Positions 43,559-55,500 of a stretch of DNA of 64,000 nucleotides are shown piece after piece. Source of the stretch: Ancylostoma caninum (lineage: Eukaryota > Nematoda > Chromadorea > Rhabditida > Ancylostomatidae). Positions within the stretch are counted from its first letter, which is position 1; every line of letters starts with the position of its first letter. The notes under the pieces were generated by a model that worked only from the letters and a program-made list of their open reading frames with translations, was not told where the DNA came from and made no database searches. Position numbers and translations under genes: made by a program. The DNA lies in contig JBAJFG010000573.1 of the NCBI GenBank assembly GCA_037903475.1, positions 186,001 through 250,000 on the forward strand, given 5' to 3'.

Positions 43559-44667
43559 GCTTGCGTACCACCGCTGGGGGTGGGCAGCGCGGCTAATCTT
43601 GTCCGAGTAGTCGCCTTTCTCCAAAGAATGAGTTGAACTAGGAGAGAAGCTGAAATGTTCATAGAGCTGCATGATGTAAGCCATCGAGTATTCGCTCAAC
43701 AAGAGCTTATCTAGAGTAGAAAAAATCACGCTTGTACACCAGTTTCCTTTACCATGCTGAAAATATTTCACACTTCTCTTCTCAAGCTTCTGTAAAATCT
43801 CTCCCATGCTGCGCTAGCAACGCCTAGATGCGAAAGATTTTTGATTTGAATAAAATTATTGACTTGAGCCGAGATATGGGGTTTTAGAAAATTGAGTACG
43901 AATGACCCAGAACATTTGCAAGCGCCTTGTGGTAATAGACCGTAGAAATTCAAGCGTCTTCTCTGAAATTTGATACAAAGAAACTGTTGTTCATGTGGAC
44001 TAATGATCCCTAATGATAAATGACTAGTAATAAAACCACTATGTCCGCACATCCAAAATGAAGATCATGTATTAGCGAATACGAAAAATCCACTCCTGTT
44101 CGAAGAGCGCTCTCTCCTTGTGAAAGCAGCCACGAAGATATCAGTAGAGAATATCGACAGTGCGCCGCAACTGAAGTTCGTCCATTATTCTTCAACATTA
44201 TAAAGAGGGTAAGCTATAGGAAGACGATACTCCTATGGGAAGTATGGCAGGTCCTACTCTCCAAGTATCACATGGAAGCATGTCCTTGTTCGCAAGTCTT
44301 GTCGTGTTCCGGCCAAAGAAAGACGCCTATGTTTTACTATAGAAAATTTTTTCCTTTCCTTGTTTCTCATTCAAGCGATCTTCTGAGGGCACACTTTCTT
44401 GCATATATCAGTTCTCAACACAAGTTGAATTCATGGGTACTCTGGCAGGGCTTGGCTGTTGTGCAAGAGAAAGTGGTACAGGCCCAGTTTCAAAAACCTA
44501 CTTGAGGGACTTCAATTTGGCAGAGAATAGGCTTCTTTGTGAACCGAATTCCAGTCTGCGGATGACCCACATGGATATCTTAGAGAGCAAGAACTGCGCT
44601 ATTAGCCACAGAAACATCAAGCTCCCAAAGGCTTATCTGTTCAAGATCTGCGACAAAGTCAACCTGA
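43559..44667. other. no gene recognised
   Basis: Several open frames of 60-95 codons exist on both strands (for example 43523-43807 minus and 44433-44720 plus). I see no domain, no shared splice logic and no repeat match. Confidence 0.35.
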
Positions 44668-45414
44668 CTCAGACAATGGAACGGGCTGACCGCGGTACCA
44701 AAGTGTGCTCCGCGGGCTGACCGCGGTACCATGATATGTGCGGAACGGGCTGACCGCGCAGAGAAAGCTGGCGGACGTTACTCGGAAGTTTGGCTGACCG
44801 CTGTCCTTCGTCGAAAATTTGGCTGACCGCGGTACTGTGACGGTGATAAGTGATATGTATATGAAACGGCAATCCTTCTCTGAAAATGCCGAAGAAATGA
44901 AGGAGTAACCTATTTTTTGCTGAAGAGTGGAACCCACCCCAATTCGGTGGGAGAGTGGGTGTTACTCTCTAGATATTTTTGGAATGAAGCTCTCATCAAG
45001 AGAGCTTAGTAATTAATATTATGCACTTTATGAACTGCTACAATTATGCACTTTGTAAACGGCTACAAAAGGAGAAAGTTGACATAATCTGAAGAATACG
45101 AATAAATTCTGGTGATGTTGGCCTTTCTATTTTTCGAAATTGTTTGTACTGCGCAATTTCCAACGATAAAGGGGGAGATTTTTTGGCGAATGTTGAATTT
45201 GCTCGCAAAAATATCGTCCACACATCATCAGTAACTATTACTGCCTTTATGAGCACGCCACGACATCACCTCGACGGGCTGACCGCGGATCTTTCGCGGG
45301 CTGACCGCGCACCGATATCTGGCCGACCGCGCTTATTTATTTGGCTGACCGCGGAGTTGGCTACGCTCTGGTCTCAAATATTGGTACCGCGGTCAGCCCG
45401 ATCCATTGTCTGAG
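44668..45414. mobile_element. 747-bp DNA element with clustered subterminal repeats
   Basis: The TIR CTCAGACAATGGAACGGGCT and its complement at the right end differ by a few bases, and TGA flanks both sides as a 3-bp target duplication. The 13-mer GGGCTGACCGCGG, exact or with 1-2 changes, occurs five times in the left 165 bp and five times in the right 140 bp. The left cluster is followed by about 430 bp of ordinary sequence. Terminal clusters of short motifs are the usual transposase-binding design of CACTA-like elements. No transposase is present. Confidence 0.7.
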
Positions 45415-45429
45415 TGAGTTGATTGCGGC

Positions 45430-46640
45430 GCAGGACGTACCGGTCATCGCTTGAAGTCTCCTCAGTCTTCGTCTGCCGTCTTCACCGGCCGGTTCGCCTT
45501 ATTCATCCTCCTACTAAGTGTTTTGTACTAGGTTGTAACATAACTTTCCGCTGTTTTGAAATTTTCGATGAGAAAATTCTATAGAAAATCAAAAAACAAC
45601 AGGTACCAATCGATGTTTGGACCACAGCAGCCGCTGAACCTTTGCCGTTTTTTTTCTAACAGGAGCTCGATTCCCCTGCTACAAAAATCTGTAGAATACG
45701 AAGCAACGAACTGAGTCAGGCAGCGGTAGAGGTCAATGATTTGGCAAATAGGTTCTCGTTCAGTAGGCATTCTTCTGATCTGGTAACCGGCGCATGGTTA
45801 GGGCTAGATTTATGCTACATAATGCGCTATTAGAAATTCCGTGCTAGCTCTTCGCTTTTCCGAAGAGTTCGACCAACAAAATCATGGCTTCCTCCACGTT
45901 GTGGCGAAATGATGTGATTACCACTGAGCGCATGGAACTTGTCCCAAAATTCCACCGGCTGGTGTACACAAACGGTTGATGTTTGTAGCCACAGTGGAAG
46001 AAATCCCACATCAATTCACTTCAACTCTGCGAGAAAGACGGCATAATAAAAATTTTAGATTAGCAAGTTTGACGCCTACTGATGCCTGAGACTCGACAAC
46101 AGAATGTGGAGAGAAAGTACCAGGGAAATAAGAATGGCCTCGAGATTACCCCACCCAAATTTGGCCACTCTCATGCAGCGTTATGGCAAAATTATTATTA
46201 GTGCAAGTGCCGCTACTGAATTTGCATTCTTGAAGGGTTCGCTCCGTAGTTAACTACATTTTCAAAATAGTACGCAAAAAATAGGTCCCATACTTTAAAT
46301 CATTATCTAGATATGCGCGAAGTCCTATCGGTATTCATTTATTAGAAGCTTTTGAAAAACATGTGCCTATGCGAAAACAGCGGAAACTTATATTGCAACC
46401 TAATATTAAGTACGAGATAAACGCTAGACACCAACTTGTTCTGTTATCGCTTTCGCAACATAGGGTTTAACTCTCTTATCCATCTCACACTTATCATTGT
46501 TTCTCATACTCTGGGTTTTACATCGGTCAAGCGTACATTAGCCTCAGACACAGCTGTTGTATAACGGGTTGGGACCCAGGATACCGATGCTGTCGTAGTG
46601 GCAGCAGTTTCCTTAAGATGCAGCCACAACATGGTGTATT
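45430..46640 (+). repeat. dispersed repeat R4, copy A, interrupted by a mariner
   Basis: GACGTACCGGTCATCGCTTG (45435) and TTTTACATCGGTCAAGCGTA (46513) match 48118 and 48270. The mariner-type element 45528-46403 lies between them. Confidence 0.6.
45528..46403 (-). mobile_element. decayed mariner-type element, family T1 copy B
   Basis: CTAGGTTGTAACATAACTTT at the left and AAACTTATATTGCAACCTAA at the right, flanked by TA. It aligns end to end with 7096-7976, and the transposase is unreadable. Its insertion split the R4 copy. Confidence 0.75.
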
Positions 46641-46996
46641 ACTAATGCGCTGGTAGCCTCAGTGCTCATCTAATCAATGTTACCGTATAGTCGGCTCCGT
46701 GATCGCCACGAGCTGGGTCCGGCTAGACACTCATTCCGTTTAACTCACTCACCCATTGTACTGTCGCGCCTAATCGATCATGCCATCTCAGATAATGTGT
46801 CGCCTTCGTGAACGTAACTGTCACTAACCGGGAGTAACTGTGACTGCGGTTGCGTTTGCTCTGTCGAGGGAACTTCTGGTGGCAGAAGAAGGCCTCTCAC
46901 ATAGGCCTATTCCAGAGCACAACCTTCGCTCAGGTTCGCTTAGGTCAGGATGTTGCTGAGCCGCCTGATTGAAACTCATGAAGCTTACCGGGTAGG

Positions 46997-47068
46997 CCGT
47001 GACCCGGTTGTTCAGTGGTGCAATGCTCGCCTGCCACGCATGCGGCCTGGGTTCGATTCCCGACACGG
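46997..47068 (+). pseudogene. tRNA-Gly(GCC)-derived relic
   Basis: GTTGTTCAGTGGTGCAATGC, TCGCCTGCCACGC and GGGTTCGATTCCCG reproduce the A box, GCC anticodon loop and B box of tRNA-Gly(GCC). The acceptor arms do not pair and the 3' side of the anticodon stem has changed. This is a pseudo-tRNA or the head of a SINE rather than a working tRNA gene. Confidence 0.65.
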
Positions 47069-49115
47069 AGCCTGCACGCATTTATCAGCACCTCCATCCA
47101 GATGCTGAAGAGGGCGAGTAACAAGCCCATTATTTTGCGAACGCCTCATTCGAACTTGACGGAATACCCGTTCAGTACTTACGGTTGATGCTCAAATTTG
47201 TGTGAACATTTGATTGCAAGTGAAAACATGTGCCTCACTTATTGAATTACCACTCATACCTCAAGATTCACTGCGCTTCAAATATTTTGCAACCTCCCAA
47301 AAACGGGTGCACATAATAGGTCCTATTCATATCCGCTTAAATTATGCGGTTAAAATACGCGTGTGGAAACCGCTTCTTTCTTTTTCGATCTCACTTCATT
47401 TGTTCACTTACCTCAATCCCCTTCCCTTCTTTTCGCAAGGCGAGGAACAAAACGTCTCCTCCTCGTCATTTTGCTGGCCGAGAAACGGCGCGAAAAGCGC
47501 TCAGCAGGATTTTTTTCATTTTACGCTTCGACCAATTCAACTTCACACGACCTTGATTCTTTCCATGGTCGACAACACATGCTTCAATCGCCCACGACGC
47601 CATTTCACATTCGTCTAGCTCTGCCAATCCAACACATGCCCATCGTCACCACTAACAATTTAGTGCCAAGTCGCAAGTCCAAGAAGATCGACAACCGGAG
47701 ATTTTTATATTTAAGTGTGTCGTTTTGTTTTTCCGCAAAGTCACTTGTGTACCGTCAATTCTACGTCGATTATCTTCAACTTACTCCGCCACGACAACGT
47801 TATACCACGGCACCCACGTGTAAGCTGTAGGTGACATGTATGTATAACTTAACACGTAGATCTCTCTTTGACTCGTAGTTAAGTACCGCGGACACACTGT
47901 TACCTGCCGCCGTGATCATCCGCCGTGTTTTCGCTCGAGCCGCACTGCCTGCGGTTGCCGAGTCCTGTGTTTTCGCTCGCGCCGCACTGCCCGCGGGTGC
48001 CGAGTCCTACTTGAGGAATTCCTTCGTTGGCCCAGCCCCAATGTCATGTACGTCGCCACGACCTACTTGCGATCTCCGATATCCCGCCATTGGCGCAAAT
48101 GCCTCCGCGCCCATGTCGACGTACCGGCCATCGCTTGGAGCCTCTTCAGTCTTCTTCTGCCGTCTTCGCTGGCCGATCTTCTCCAGCCTTGTCAGGGGCA
48201 GCTGCGAAGTTAAACCCCTATTTCTTCTTTGCCTTATTCATCTCAAACTTATCGCTGTTGCTCACAGTTGGGGTTTTACATCGGTCAAGCGTACATTAGC
48301 CTCAAGCACAGTTGTCATATGAGGGGTTGAGACCCAGCGAACTGTGGTGGTGGCAGCCGTTTCCTTAAGCTGCCGCGACAACAGAGGGGTGTTATCAACG
48401 CTCCGACCTCGCGGTAGAGCCGACGAGGGAGGAAGACAACTCCCTTGATTCTCTCCCACCAGGCCTCAACGTTCAAGTTTTTACGAGCTCTGGTGGTGAG
48501 TGCAAGGTGAGTGTAAGTGCACCATCGCGCCTTCTGTTCCAGGCCTGCGCCATATGGAAAGCACTACCCTGGACGGTAGAATCCGGGAACGCCTGAAACG
48601 GATTGTTGTTAAGGTTTTTAAGATTTCATCAATGATGCTATTTCCTCCAAGTACTTGAGGAGGCTGAAGCTACCTTGCGCAAAGCTGGAGCTACCCTGCA
48701 CAGCTTTCTCCTTATCAGTGGCCATCTGCTCATGCCACACCGGCTTGGGAATCTTTTACCTGGCATACGACTTGTCTGCTTGCACGGTTGAACTCGGTTG
48801 AACTACCGGCAACCAAATTTTCGTACCTCTCCTATCCGCCAGGTTTGATGGGATTGCACTCAGGATGGTGGTGCAGAAACATGCAGGAATCGGTAACGAA
48901 TTCGTTACCAATCATCTATAACACTGGCTATGAGAGTGTGGTACAGCTGATGGTCGTTCGCTATACGTTTAAAAGTAAACGTACACGATTTTCTGTACCA
49001 GGCAGCCTGTAGCACATCATTGAGTGCTTCCCTAACTTTGTGGCAAGAACTGCCACGTATCGCGGTTCGTCTGAAAATCAAACATTCCTCTATCACTCTA
49101 TTATATTTTATAATA
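47069..49115 (+). repeat. R4 copy B region and flank; no gene recognised
   Basis: 48110-48380 matches the two halves of R4 copy A. At 47930-48008 a phrase of about 39 bp (GTGTTTTCGCTCGAGCCGCA and CTGCC-GGTTGCCGAGTCCT) occurs twice in tandem. Open frames of 134-155 codons at 47214-47830 overlap each other in three frames and show no known domain. The minus-strand frame 48905-49207 runs into the mariner TIR. Confidence 0.4.
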
Positions 49116-50366
49116 TTAGGGTGGTCAGAAAGTTTTGAGCCGATTTTTTTGAAAGTTTCAGAACTTTCGATTCTTGACCGGTACCACGACCTACCATGTG
49201 GTATCATCCTCTGTCAGTATCACTCTCGAAACCGATAGGTATATATACCCAGGTTGCCTTTCTTAACTTTAATTACGATGTCAATTCCACAAGTGCACAT
49301 TCGAGCGATTATTTTCTATGAATGGCGCCGCGGCACTGGAGCGACGGAAACCGTTCGCAACATCAACAACGCATTAGGAGAAGACACTACTTCCATCAGC
49401 ACTGTCAAACGCTGTTTCGCTCGCTTCGAAGGAGGAGATACGGACTTCGAAGAAAAGCCTCGGTCGGGACGCCCCCTCAAGGTGGAAGACTCTGTCATTC
49501 TTGGCGCCGTCAAAGAGGACCCGGAAGTTAGCACCCGCAGTCTTGCGACGAGACTCAGATGTAGCCATCAAACAGTCCTCAGTCGCCTTCAGGTCCTCAG
49601 CTACAGAAACGTGCTGACTAGATGGATTCCTCATGTCTTGACCGATAGTACGCGCTTCACCCGGATATCCATTTGTCAGTCTCTCCTTCTCTGCCCTCAA
49701 CGAAAGGAGTTTCTGAGGGATCTGATTACCGGAGACGAGAGTTGGGTTTTCTACGATTCCAATACGCGTCGTGCCTTGTGGCTCCCTCAAGGAGCCCTCC
49801 AACGCAAGCCAAATCGGACCTTCACCCCAAGAAGTGTCTCCTTTGCTGCTTTTGGGATTCGCGAGGAATGCTGTATCACGAGCTGCTCCCGCAAGGGCAC
49901 ACCGTCACCGGTAGCGTTTACGCCAATCAGCTCCAGAAATTAGCGGACGCTGCTCGAGAAAGACGGCCGAGACGAGCTTTTGTCCACCTGCTCCACGATA
50001 ACGCTATGTCCCATGTAGCTAAAGAGACACGTGAAAAGTTGGAGGAGCTGGGCTGGGACACGGCTCCCCATCCACCCTATTCCCCTGATATTGCCCCCTC
50101 TGATTATCATTTGTTTCGCCCCCTCAAGGCATTCCTGGCTAGGAAAAAATTCACCAAACTTGAAGATGTTGGAAGGGCGGTCAGCGATTTCTTTGACTCC
50201 CAGTCTCCCCATTTCTGAGAAAAGGGGATCGCTGATCTGCCCATTAGGTGGGACATTGTAGTGGCTAATGATGGTGATTATATTGTTGAGTAAAATTCAT
50301 TGTGTGCTGAATAATAAAATAAAGAAAAAAGGTGTCAAACGGCTCAAGACTTTCTGATCACCCTAA
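49116..50366 (+). mobile_element. mariner element, nearly full length
   Basis: 1251 bp with TIRs TTAGGGTGGTCAGAAAGTTT and its complement ending GATCACCCTAA, flanked by TA duplications at 49114-49115 and 50367-50368. It contains a single decayed transposase gene reading rightward. Confidence 0.9.
49278..50293 (+). pseudogene. mariner transposase (DD34D), frameshifted
   Basis: Mariner transposases cut and paste DNA between TIRs. The ATG at 49278 starts MSIPQVHIRAIIFYEWRRG. An N-terminal HTH region follows (EEKPRSGRP linker), then GDESW with the first catalytic D, LHDNA with the second, and SPDIAPSDYHLF with the third, 34 residues after the second. A frameshift lies at about 49800-49812. A TGA at 50216-50218 comes about 25 codons before the expected end (GDYIVE, stop at 50291). 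The catalytic residues survive, but the protein cannot be made whole. Confidence 0.88.
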
Positions 50367-50368
50367 TA

Positions 50369-51145
50369 TATTGCCTTTGTTGCTGGGCCCTTCATATACT
50401 TCTGCCTGCTCGTTGACCACATACAGTTCCACGCTGGTAGATGATTACAGCCACAGTGAAAATTTCGAAGTTATACCAGAATATAAAATTCATTAACTGG
50501 CATAACTTGTGAACAAGATGAGTATGATAAAATGATCTGACTTGTCTTTGGGGCTAAGACAGAGGTTCCTTCCATTCCTTCCATCGCCAAATCATGATTG
50601 ACCTCTGGCGCTAATAGTGCGTGACAACTCCACACATTGTCTCTTGAGAGATGATAACACCATGGCATTGAGTCATCTCGGATTCACTAAGAGTAGTACA
50701 GGGAGCACGAATACATGTCATGCGCATACATGAATGGAACTGAACTTCCCATACTGCATAATAAATAAATGAATAAAAAGGTGAATGAATAATTGCATAA
50801 ATATGTAAATAGATAGATAAATAAATCTATTACTCAATTATCTAGTAGTTGAAAAAATGAGTAAGCAAGTAATCAGAAAAATGTGCACATAAGTACACAA
50901 ATAAATCATTTATTTAACCATTTGTTCATCTAAATAATTAATTGACAGATGAAAAAATAAATTGTTATCTAATTGATTGAAAGGTGAATAAAGGAATGAA
51001 TAAATAAGTAAAAGAATGAACAAATGCTAATTGTCATACACAATGTTGTTACTGGCAATTGACAATGAGTTCACTGTTTCCATGTTTCCGCAAGAACCAC
51101 TGGAAATGCCAGATGCAACAAACGGCGAAAAAAAACTTGATGTAA
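50369..51145. other. AT-rich sequence with AATA-type simple repeat
   Basis: 50757-51030 is dominated by degenerate AATAAATAAATG-like text. No gene. Confidence 0.5.
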
Positions 51146-51150
51146 CCAAC

Positions 51151-51601
51151 TAACGCAACTCGGGGATACTTGTTTGGGTAGCTCGCCCTTGACCAGCACT
51201 TTGCTAGCGCCACGCGGATGTTACCTCAAACTTGCGTAATTAAACCTTTTATAAATTCTTCTAAATATACATACACATTACTAACGAGAAAATAACGCGG
51301 AAATAAATGGGAATGGACTAATTTACTAAATAAAACTAAATGAGAAAAATGATTAAACAGAAAACAGTGAGAAGAGAACGCGATGAATGAGCAAGACGCG
51401 TTCTCTCTTATATGCCTTCGCCAGGCAACATTTCCACAGATGTACGCGAGAGATAATAAGCGAATAACTGCAGAAATCAGTAAATCACATCTCTCACATT
51501 TCTAAGCTCAAGCAACGATCAAAGTAGAGTACATAAAGCACATCGGATCAAAGTAGATCACCAAAATATCGTTCCATTTTTGGGTCGATTTTATCGACAC
51601 T
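51151..51601 (-). repeat. 3' LTR (left)
   Basis: 451 bp, nearly identical to 57201-57651. The differences include single-base changes and a small indel pair near the ACTAACGAGAAAATAACG phrase. Confidence 0.9.
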
Positions 51602-51617
51602 CCGGCCTCCAAATGAC

Positions 51618-52961
51618 TCATTCCCGCGAGGTCGAAGGTCCTTCGCACTGTCTGCGTAGTCGTCTCAGCTCCTCCTTCGCGTTGACAAGGCGTTTACGCG
51701 CGAGATGCTTTTTGTCGGGAACGTTGCACAATGACCGATGGTGGCCGCTATCCCTCGGTCTCAAGTCGGCGAAAATGGTACCCGTGACGCGTGTGCAATA
51801 CCAGCATTGGCGTTCTCGTAAGCGACACGGGACGTTCCCCGGGCAATCCCCGATGCAAAACGTGCACCATCCTTTGGCGCGTATGATGTCGAAGCGCTCA
51901 TCGCCACTCCGAAACACCGGGCACGCGTCCGAAAAATGTTCTCCCTCGGCATCACAGAACGCGCATCTCATCGTTGTTTGAAGACCTGCACAGCGATCGC
52001 CGGGATCTCTGAACGGAAAGTACTCCAGATACCTTTCCATCTGAGTTATTTCGTCTTCTAACTCGCTAACTCGATCGAAGATACTCGGAACACGTGGTGA
52101 GTCATCATGCACTCGTCTCGCTTTGACAGCTGGTTCGTCATCGTTTGACGGGTCCGCGACTTTGCTGACCATTCTGGACCAGTAATCCTCGTCCTCTTCG
52201 TCTCGCGAGTGATCGTCTGCGGCCAAGTGTACCTTCTCTCCGCTGAGCGATCTTTGCGTTCGGCTCGCGTTTACTTTGACGGTGATCTCATCTATTGGTG
52301 CTTCCGCCTCAATATTGCTGGATTCTTCCATTCTTTGAATCGTCTGTTTGAGCTGTTGCATCTCTTCATTTTGAGCGGTCAGCATGTCTATGAGCACTTC
52401 CACCTGTTCGTTGGATCGTCCATCTAACTGATCCTGCAGTAACTCGAACTCTCTTTTCAGGTCCGTGGAAACGCGATCGTCTACGCGAGCGTACTCGTCG
52501 TTTAATGCTTTCTCCTGTCGACCGAGGAAAGCTTCCATTTCTCTGATCTCCGCTTCCAAGAGCCTCTTCTGCCTGTTGATCAGCTCCAGAACCATACCAC
52601 TTCTCACGTCCAATTTCTGGTCCTCCATGAGCCAGTCTTGTCGGTCGAACCGTGATATTCGTCCCGTGAACGAGTGGTTCTCATAGACGAGATTCGTCAG
52701 AATGTAACGCGTGCCTAAGCGTAGGACTCTTTCCTTTGTCACTTCCGCTGTATGAAGGCATCCACTCGTCACGAGGATTTGCTCTCCTGGTGGAGCCGAC
52801 TGGAACGCGTTGTCATTTTTGATATGATCCCATTGCAATGCGAGCGTCGACGCGATCCGCACATGTTGGTGAATGGCATCAAGCACAAGTCGCAGTTCGG
52901 CTTCCAACTGACTCGAAGTAGGAGCTCGTACGCGGATTAACCAGATGAGTGGTGTCGCCAT
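51618..52961 (-). CDS. retroelement 3' ORF: coiled-coil protein with Cys/His zinc-binding-like clusters
   Basis: 447 codons from ATG at 52961. Residues about 130-215 form a long heptad-rich helix (coiled coil) and about 245-262 are acidic. About 325-400 carry Cys/His clusters: CAFCDAEGEHFSDAC fits CX2CX5HX4C, close to a retroviral nucleocapsid knuckle. CTFC...C...C and CWYC...HH...C follow. The frame overlaps the end of the envelope frame by 83 nt. The position after env and next to the 3' LTR is unusual for a nucleocapsid-like protein. It is intact despite decay elsewhere. I cannot name its family. It may be a duplicated or displaced Gag C-terminus, or an accessory nucleic-acid-binding protein. 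Confidence 0.6.
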   Translation of the reverse strand: MATPLIWLIRVRAPTSSQLEAELRLVLDAIHQHVRIASTLALQWDHIKNDNAFQSAPPGEQILVTSGCLHTAEVTKERVLRLGTRYILTNLVYENHSFTGRISRFDRQDWLMEDQKLDVRSGMVLELINRQKRLLEAEIREMEAFLGRQEKALNDEYARVDDRVSTDLKREFELLQDQLDGRSNEQVEVLIDMLTAQNEEMQQLKQTIQRMEESSNIEAEAPIDEITVKVNASRTQRSLSGEKVHLAADDHSRDEEDEDYWSRMVSKVADPSNDDEPAVKARRVHDDSPRVPSIFDRVSELEDEITQMERYLEYFPFRDPGDRCAGLQTTMRCAFCDAEGEHFSDACPVFRSGDERFDIIRAKGWCTFCIGDCPGNVPCRLRERQCWYCTRVTGTIFADLRPRDSGHHRSLCNVPDKKHLARKRLVNAKEELRRLRRQCEGPSTSRE

Positions 52962-55320
52962 AAATCTCGTCAGCGTTCATTCTGAAATAAAATGGAACGC
53001 GTTTGGATCTAGGTAACTTGTAATTTCTCATAAATAATAGTTTAGTTTTGATAGCGTGAGTATTTTCACTGTTGGTCGAAACGAGCGAATGGTGGAATTT
53101 ACTCGAGAAACAGTATCTAATGAAAAGATTCGCTGATTTTGCTCGCAAGCAGACTTGCGAATCGAAAGGGGTAGCGAAAAAATAGTCGAAACAACTGCCG
53201 AAAAAATCGCAGTATTTGTCGAAAAGCGAACCCGATGACCCACAAGTAGCGATGGTCATGTAGGTAACTCCTAATATAAGAGTTAAAACCGTAACAATTA
53301 GTGTCTTATACCAATGAACGAACACAGATGCTATGTGGAAGAAATCGGGCCATTGGATCTCGGAAAAGGTGTTATCATGTCCTGTGAGCCAGGTAGGTAG
53401 CATTGCGTGGGCGGTATGAGTGAATTTCAAAATACCACCGAGCTCAAAATTCTTTAGCAATGTACCACACGACACAGAACACCTGATATGAACTCGAGCT
53501 TGATTGAAGTTAAATCGCAGTTTCGACTCTACTCCGTTTTCGTCGCATCTGATAGAGAAACTTGTTTGATCGCATACAACCTCTGCTTGTGTTGGTTTCG
53601 ACGCGATACATGTTACGCGAGCTGAAGCACCTTTCGCACATTTGTGGCAACCGATCAGCACTGCATCTCCTACGGTACAGATTGCATCGTCAACGAGTAG
53701 TTCGGTACTGAGATCGTCTTGAAAGGTAATTATTATCTCAGACGTAGTCATGGTTGGTACTCGTGCTTGAATTGTTCCATCTCGCTCCCGACGAAATGAT
53801 AGTGAAGGCGTTACCACAGGTAGTCGGTATTGTAGATTTTGGAACCGTGCTGCGATATCCAAGCTCTTGCATTTGCAATTAGCCTTTTTCTCTGCAGGAT
53901 AACATGTGCAGTCCTCAAATACGTCGCACTGTAGTTCTTCTACTGCTTTCGTAGTAGGACAGTGTAGCGCAGGAATGAAATTAGGCTCCCATAGTGCGGT
54001 GTTTACCCCATCTGTGATGAATGGAGTGTTAAGCAAAGGTATAGTTGGTATCGTTAAGGAACTCAGAGTGAACGCGAATGACTTCCATCTTACTGGTACA
54101 TTTGGTTGCACCAGAGCTACCAACGATTCTGTTGTACCTCGCAACGCGTCCGTATGAGTGATTTGTACCTTTGCGGCTTCGGTCCATCTGCTGCAGCGAA
54201 ACACTTCATATATTTCCGGAGAGTTCGGCGTCAAGTAGATTCGATGAGAAAGGCAACCTGAACTCTAGTAGAAACAGTCGCATCCGGGTCCCCCGCATGA
54301 TTTGACACATGCCGTGACTCCTGGATAACGATTCCCCTCTTCCAGTTCTGGAATCATACTCGAACTGTTGATAGCAGCACATTTTGATCCAACGCATGAT
54401 CCGGTGTGGGGGCATCATTTGATGTCGACGACGTGATAAGTGGTATCGCGTGTGAAAAAAATACTCTCCGTTTCACAGGTGAGCAAAAGCGGATTCCACG
54501 TAGCTCGAATTTCGTGGATGACAGTCCTGTTGTTCGTCAGTTTGAAACACGCCTCCCGTTTGAAGAGGTTTATTTTCAGGACCTCCGATAATTGTGCCTT
54601 GCAGACCGTCTCTTCTTTGGAACATATGGTAGAACGATGGGTAAATATGTTCACTTGTTGACATCCGCTTGCTACAGCAGCCGCTACAATCATAGCTATT
54701 GCCAGCAATTCTGTCAGGTCCGCCACATTTGCTCGTCTTCGCCTATCTCGACGACATTTCTCCAACATCGTGTAGATGACATATCTGATCACGCGATAAA
54801 AGAAACTCGAGAGTACTCGAAATGGCTTTCCGATGACGAGCGAGATGTATAGGAACACATAGCAACCTGTTAGGACGAAATAGATGATTATTGCGGTGAT
54901 CACTATTGCTCCTACAGGCCAACACTTCGGATTGAATATCACAGCAGCACATACTGTGCAGTCGATGTTATCGCAAAAAGGTGCCGGAGGGCATATTGTC
55001 TCTATTGTCCTTATCGAGCCGTTCTCTTCAAACTTCCATTGAACCACATGCTAATGAAGAATGATTTGTGCAGGAAAGCGAATGGTATCATCAACACGCG
55101 GTTTGTTCAGAGCCTTACAAAAGTTTTCGGCGCATATCTGGTACGGTAACCTTTGTGGTGAGACCAGTTCAACTCCTCCTGTGATGCAGCGAATTTGCTG
55201 TTTACTTCAGTGGTCAGGCTGGGCTGGTAATGCTAGCGAGCTACCCAAACGAGTATCCCCGAGTTGCGTTATGGTGCATCCAGCCAACGACGGATTCAGG
55301 TCAATACCGTGAGCATTTTT
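52879..55320 (-). pseudogene. retroelement envelope, phlebovirus-glycoprotein-like, broken
   Basis: Two frames in the same register (55047-54415, 210 codons; 54234-52879, 451 codons) are separated by in-frame stops at 54415-54417 and about 54265, with at least two more stops upstream between 55047 and 55320. Layout in order: a transmembrane segment, a basic RRDRRRR stretch, a signal-like hydrophobic stretch ending AAAVASG, a Cys-rich ectodomain and a second transmembrane segment near the C-terminus. This is the Gn-tail/Gc layout of phlebovirus-type glycoproteins, which nematode BEL/Pao elements are known to carry. The Gn ectodomain is missing at the inversion border. No functional protein is expected. 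Confidence 0.7.
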
Positions 55321-55500
55321 TCGAGAGTTTAAGATTTGCTTGCTTTGAGATTTGTTGTGCTCTCTACTATTGGGTTCCTCAGCGACCGACATTTTGAGTT
55401 GCACATCAAAAATTCACTCCAAGGTCGCGTTCTCCTCGCTTCATCAGCAACATCTTCTTGATCGCTGATATTTTCGAGTTCGCGCTTGGAAACTTACATC

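Noticed and set aside
47214..47830. 134- and 155-codon overlapping frames as genes
   Set aside because: Three frames are open at once in pyrimidine-rich sequence. No domain and no splice signals that join them.
55486..55500. Gag start at 55486
   Set aside because: That codon is TTG. The first ATG codons are at 55501 and 55504.
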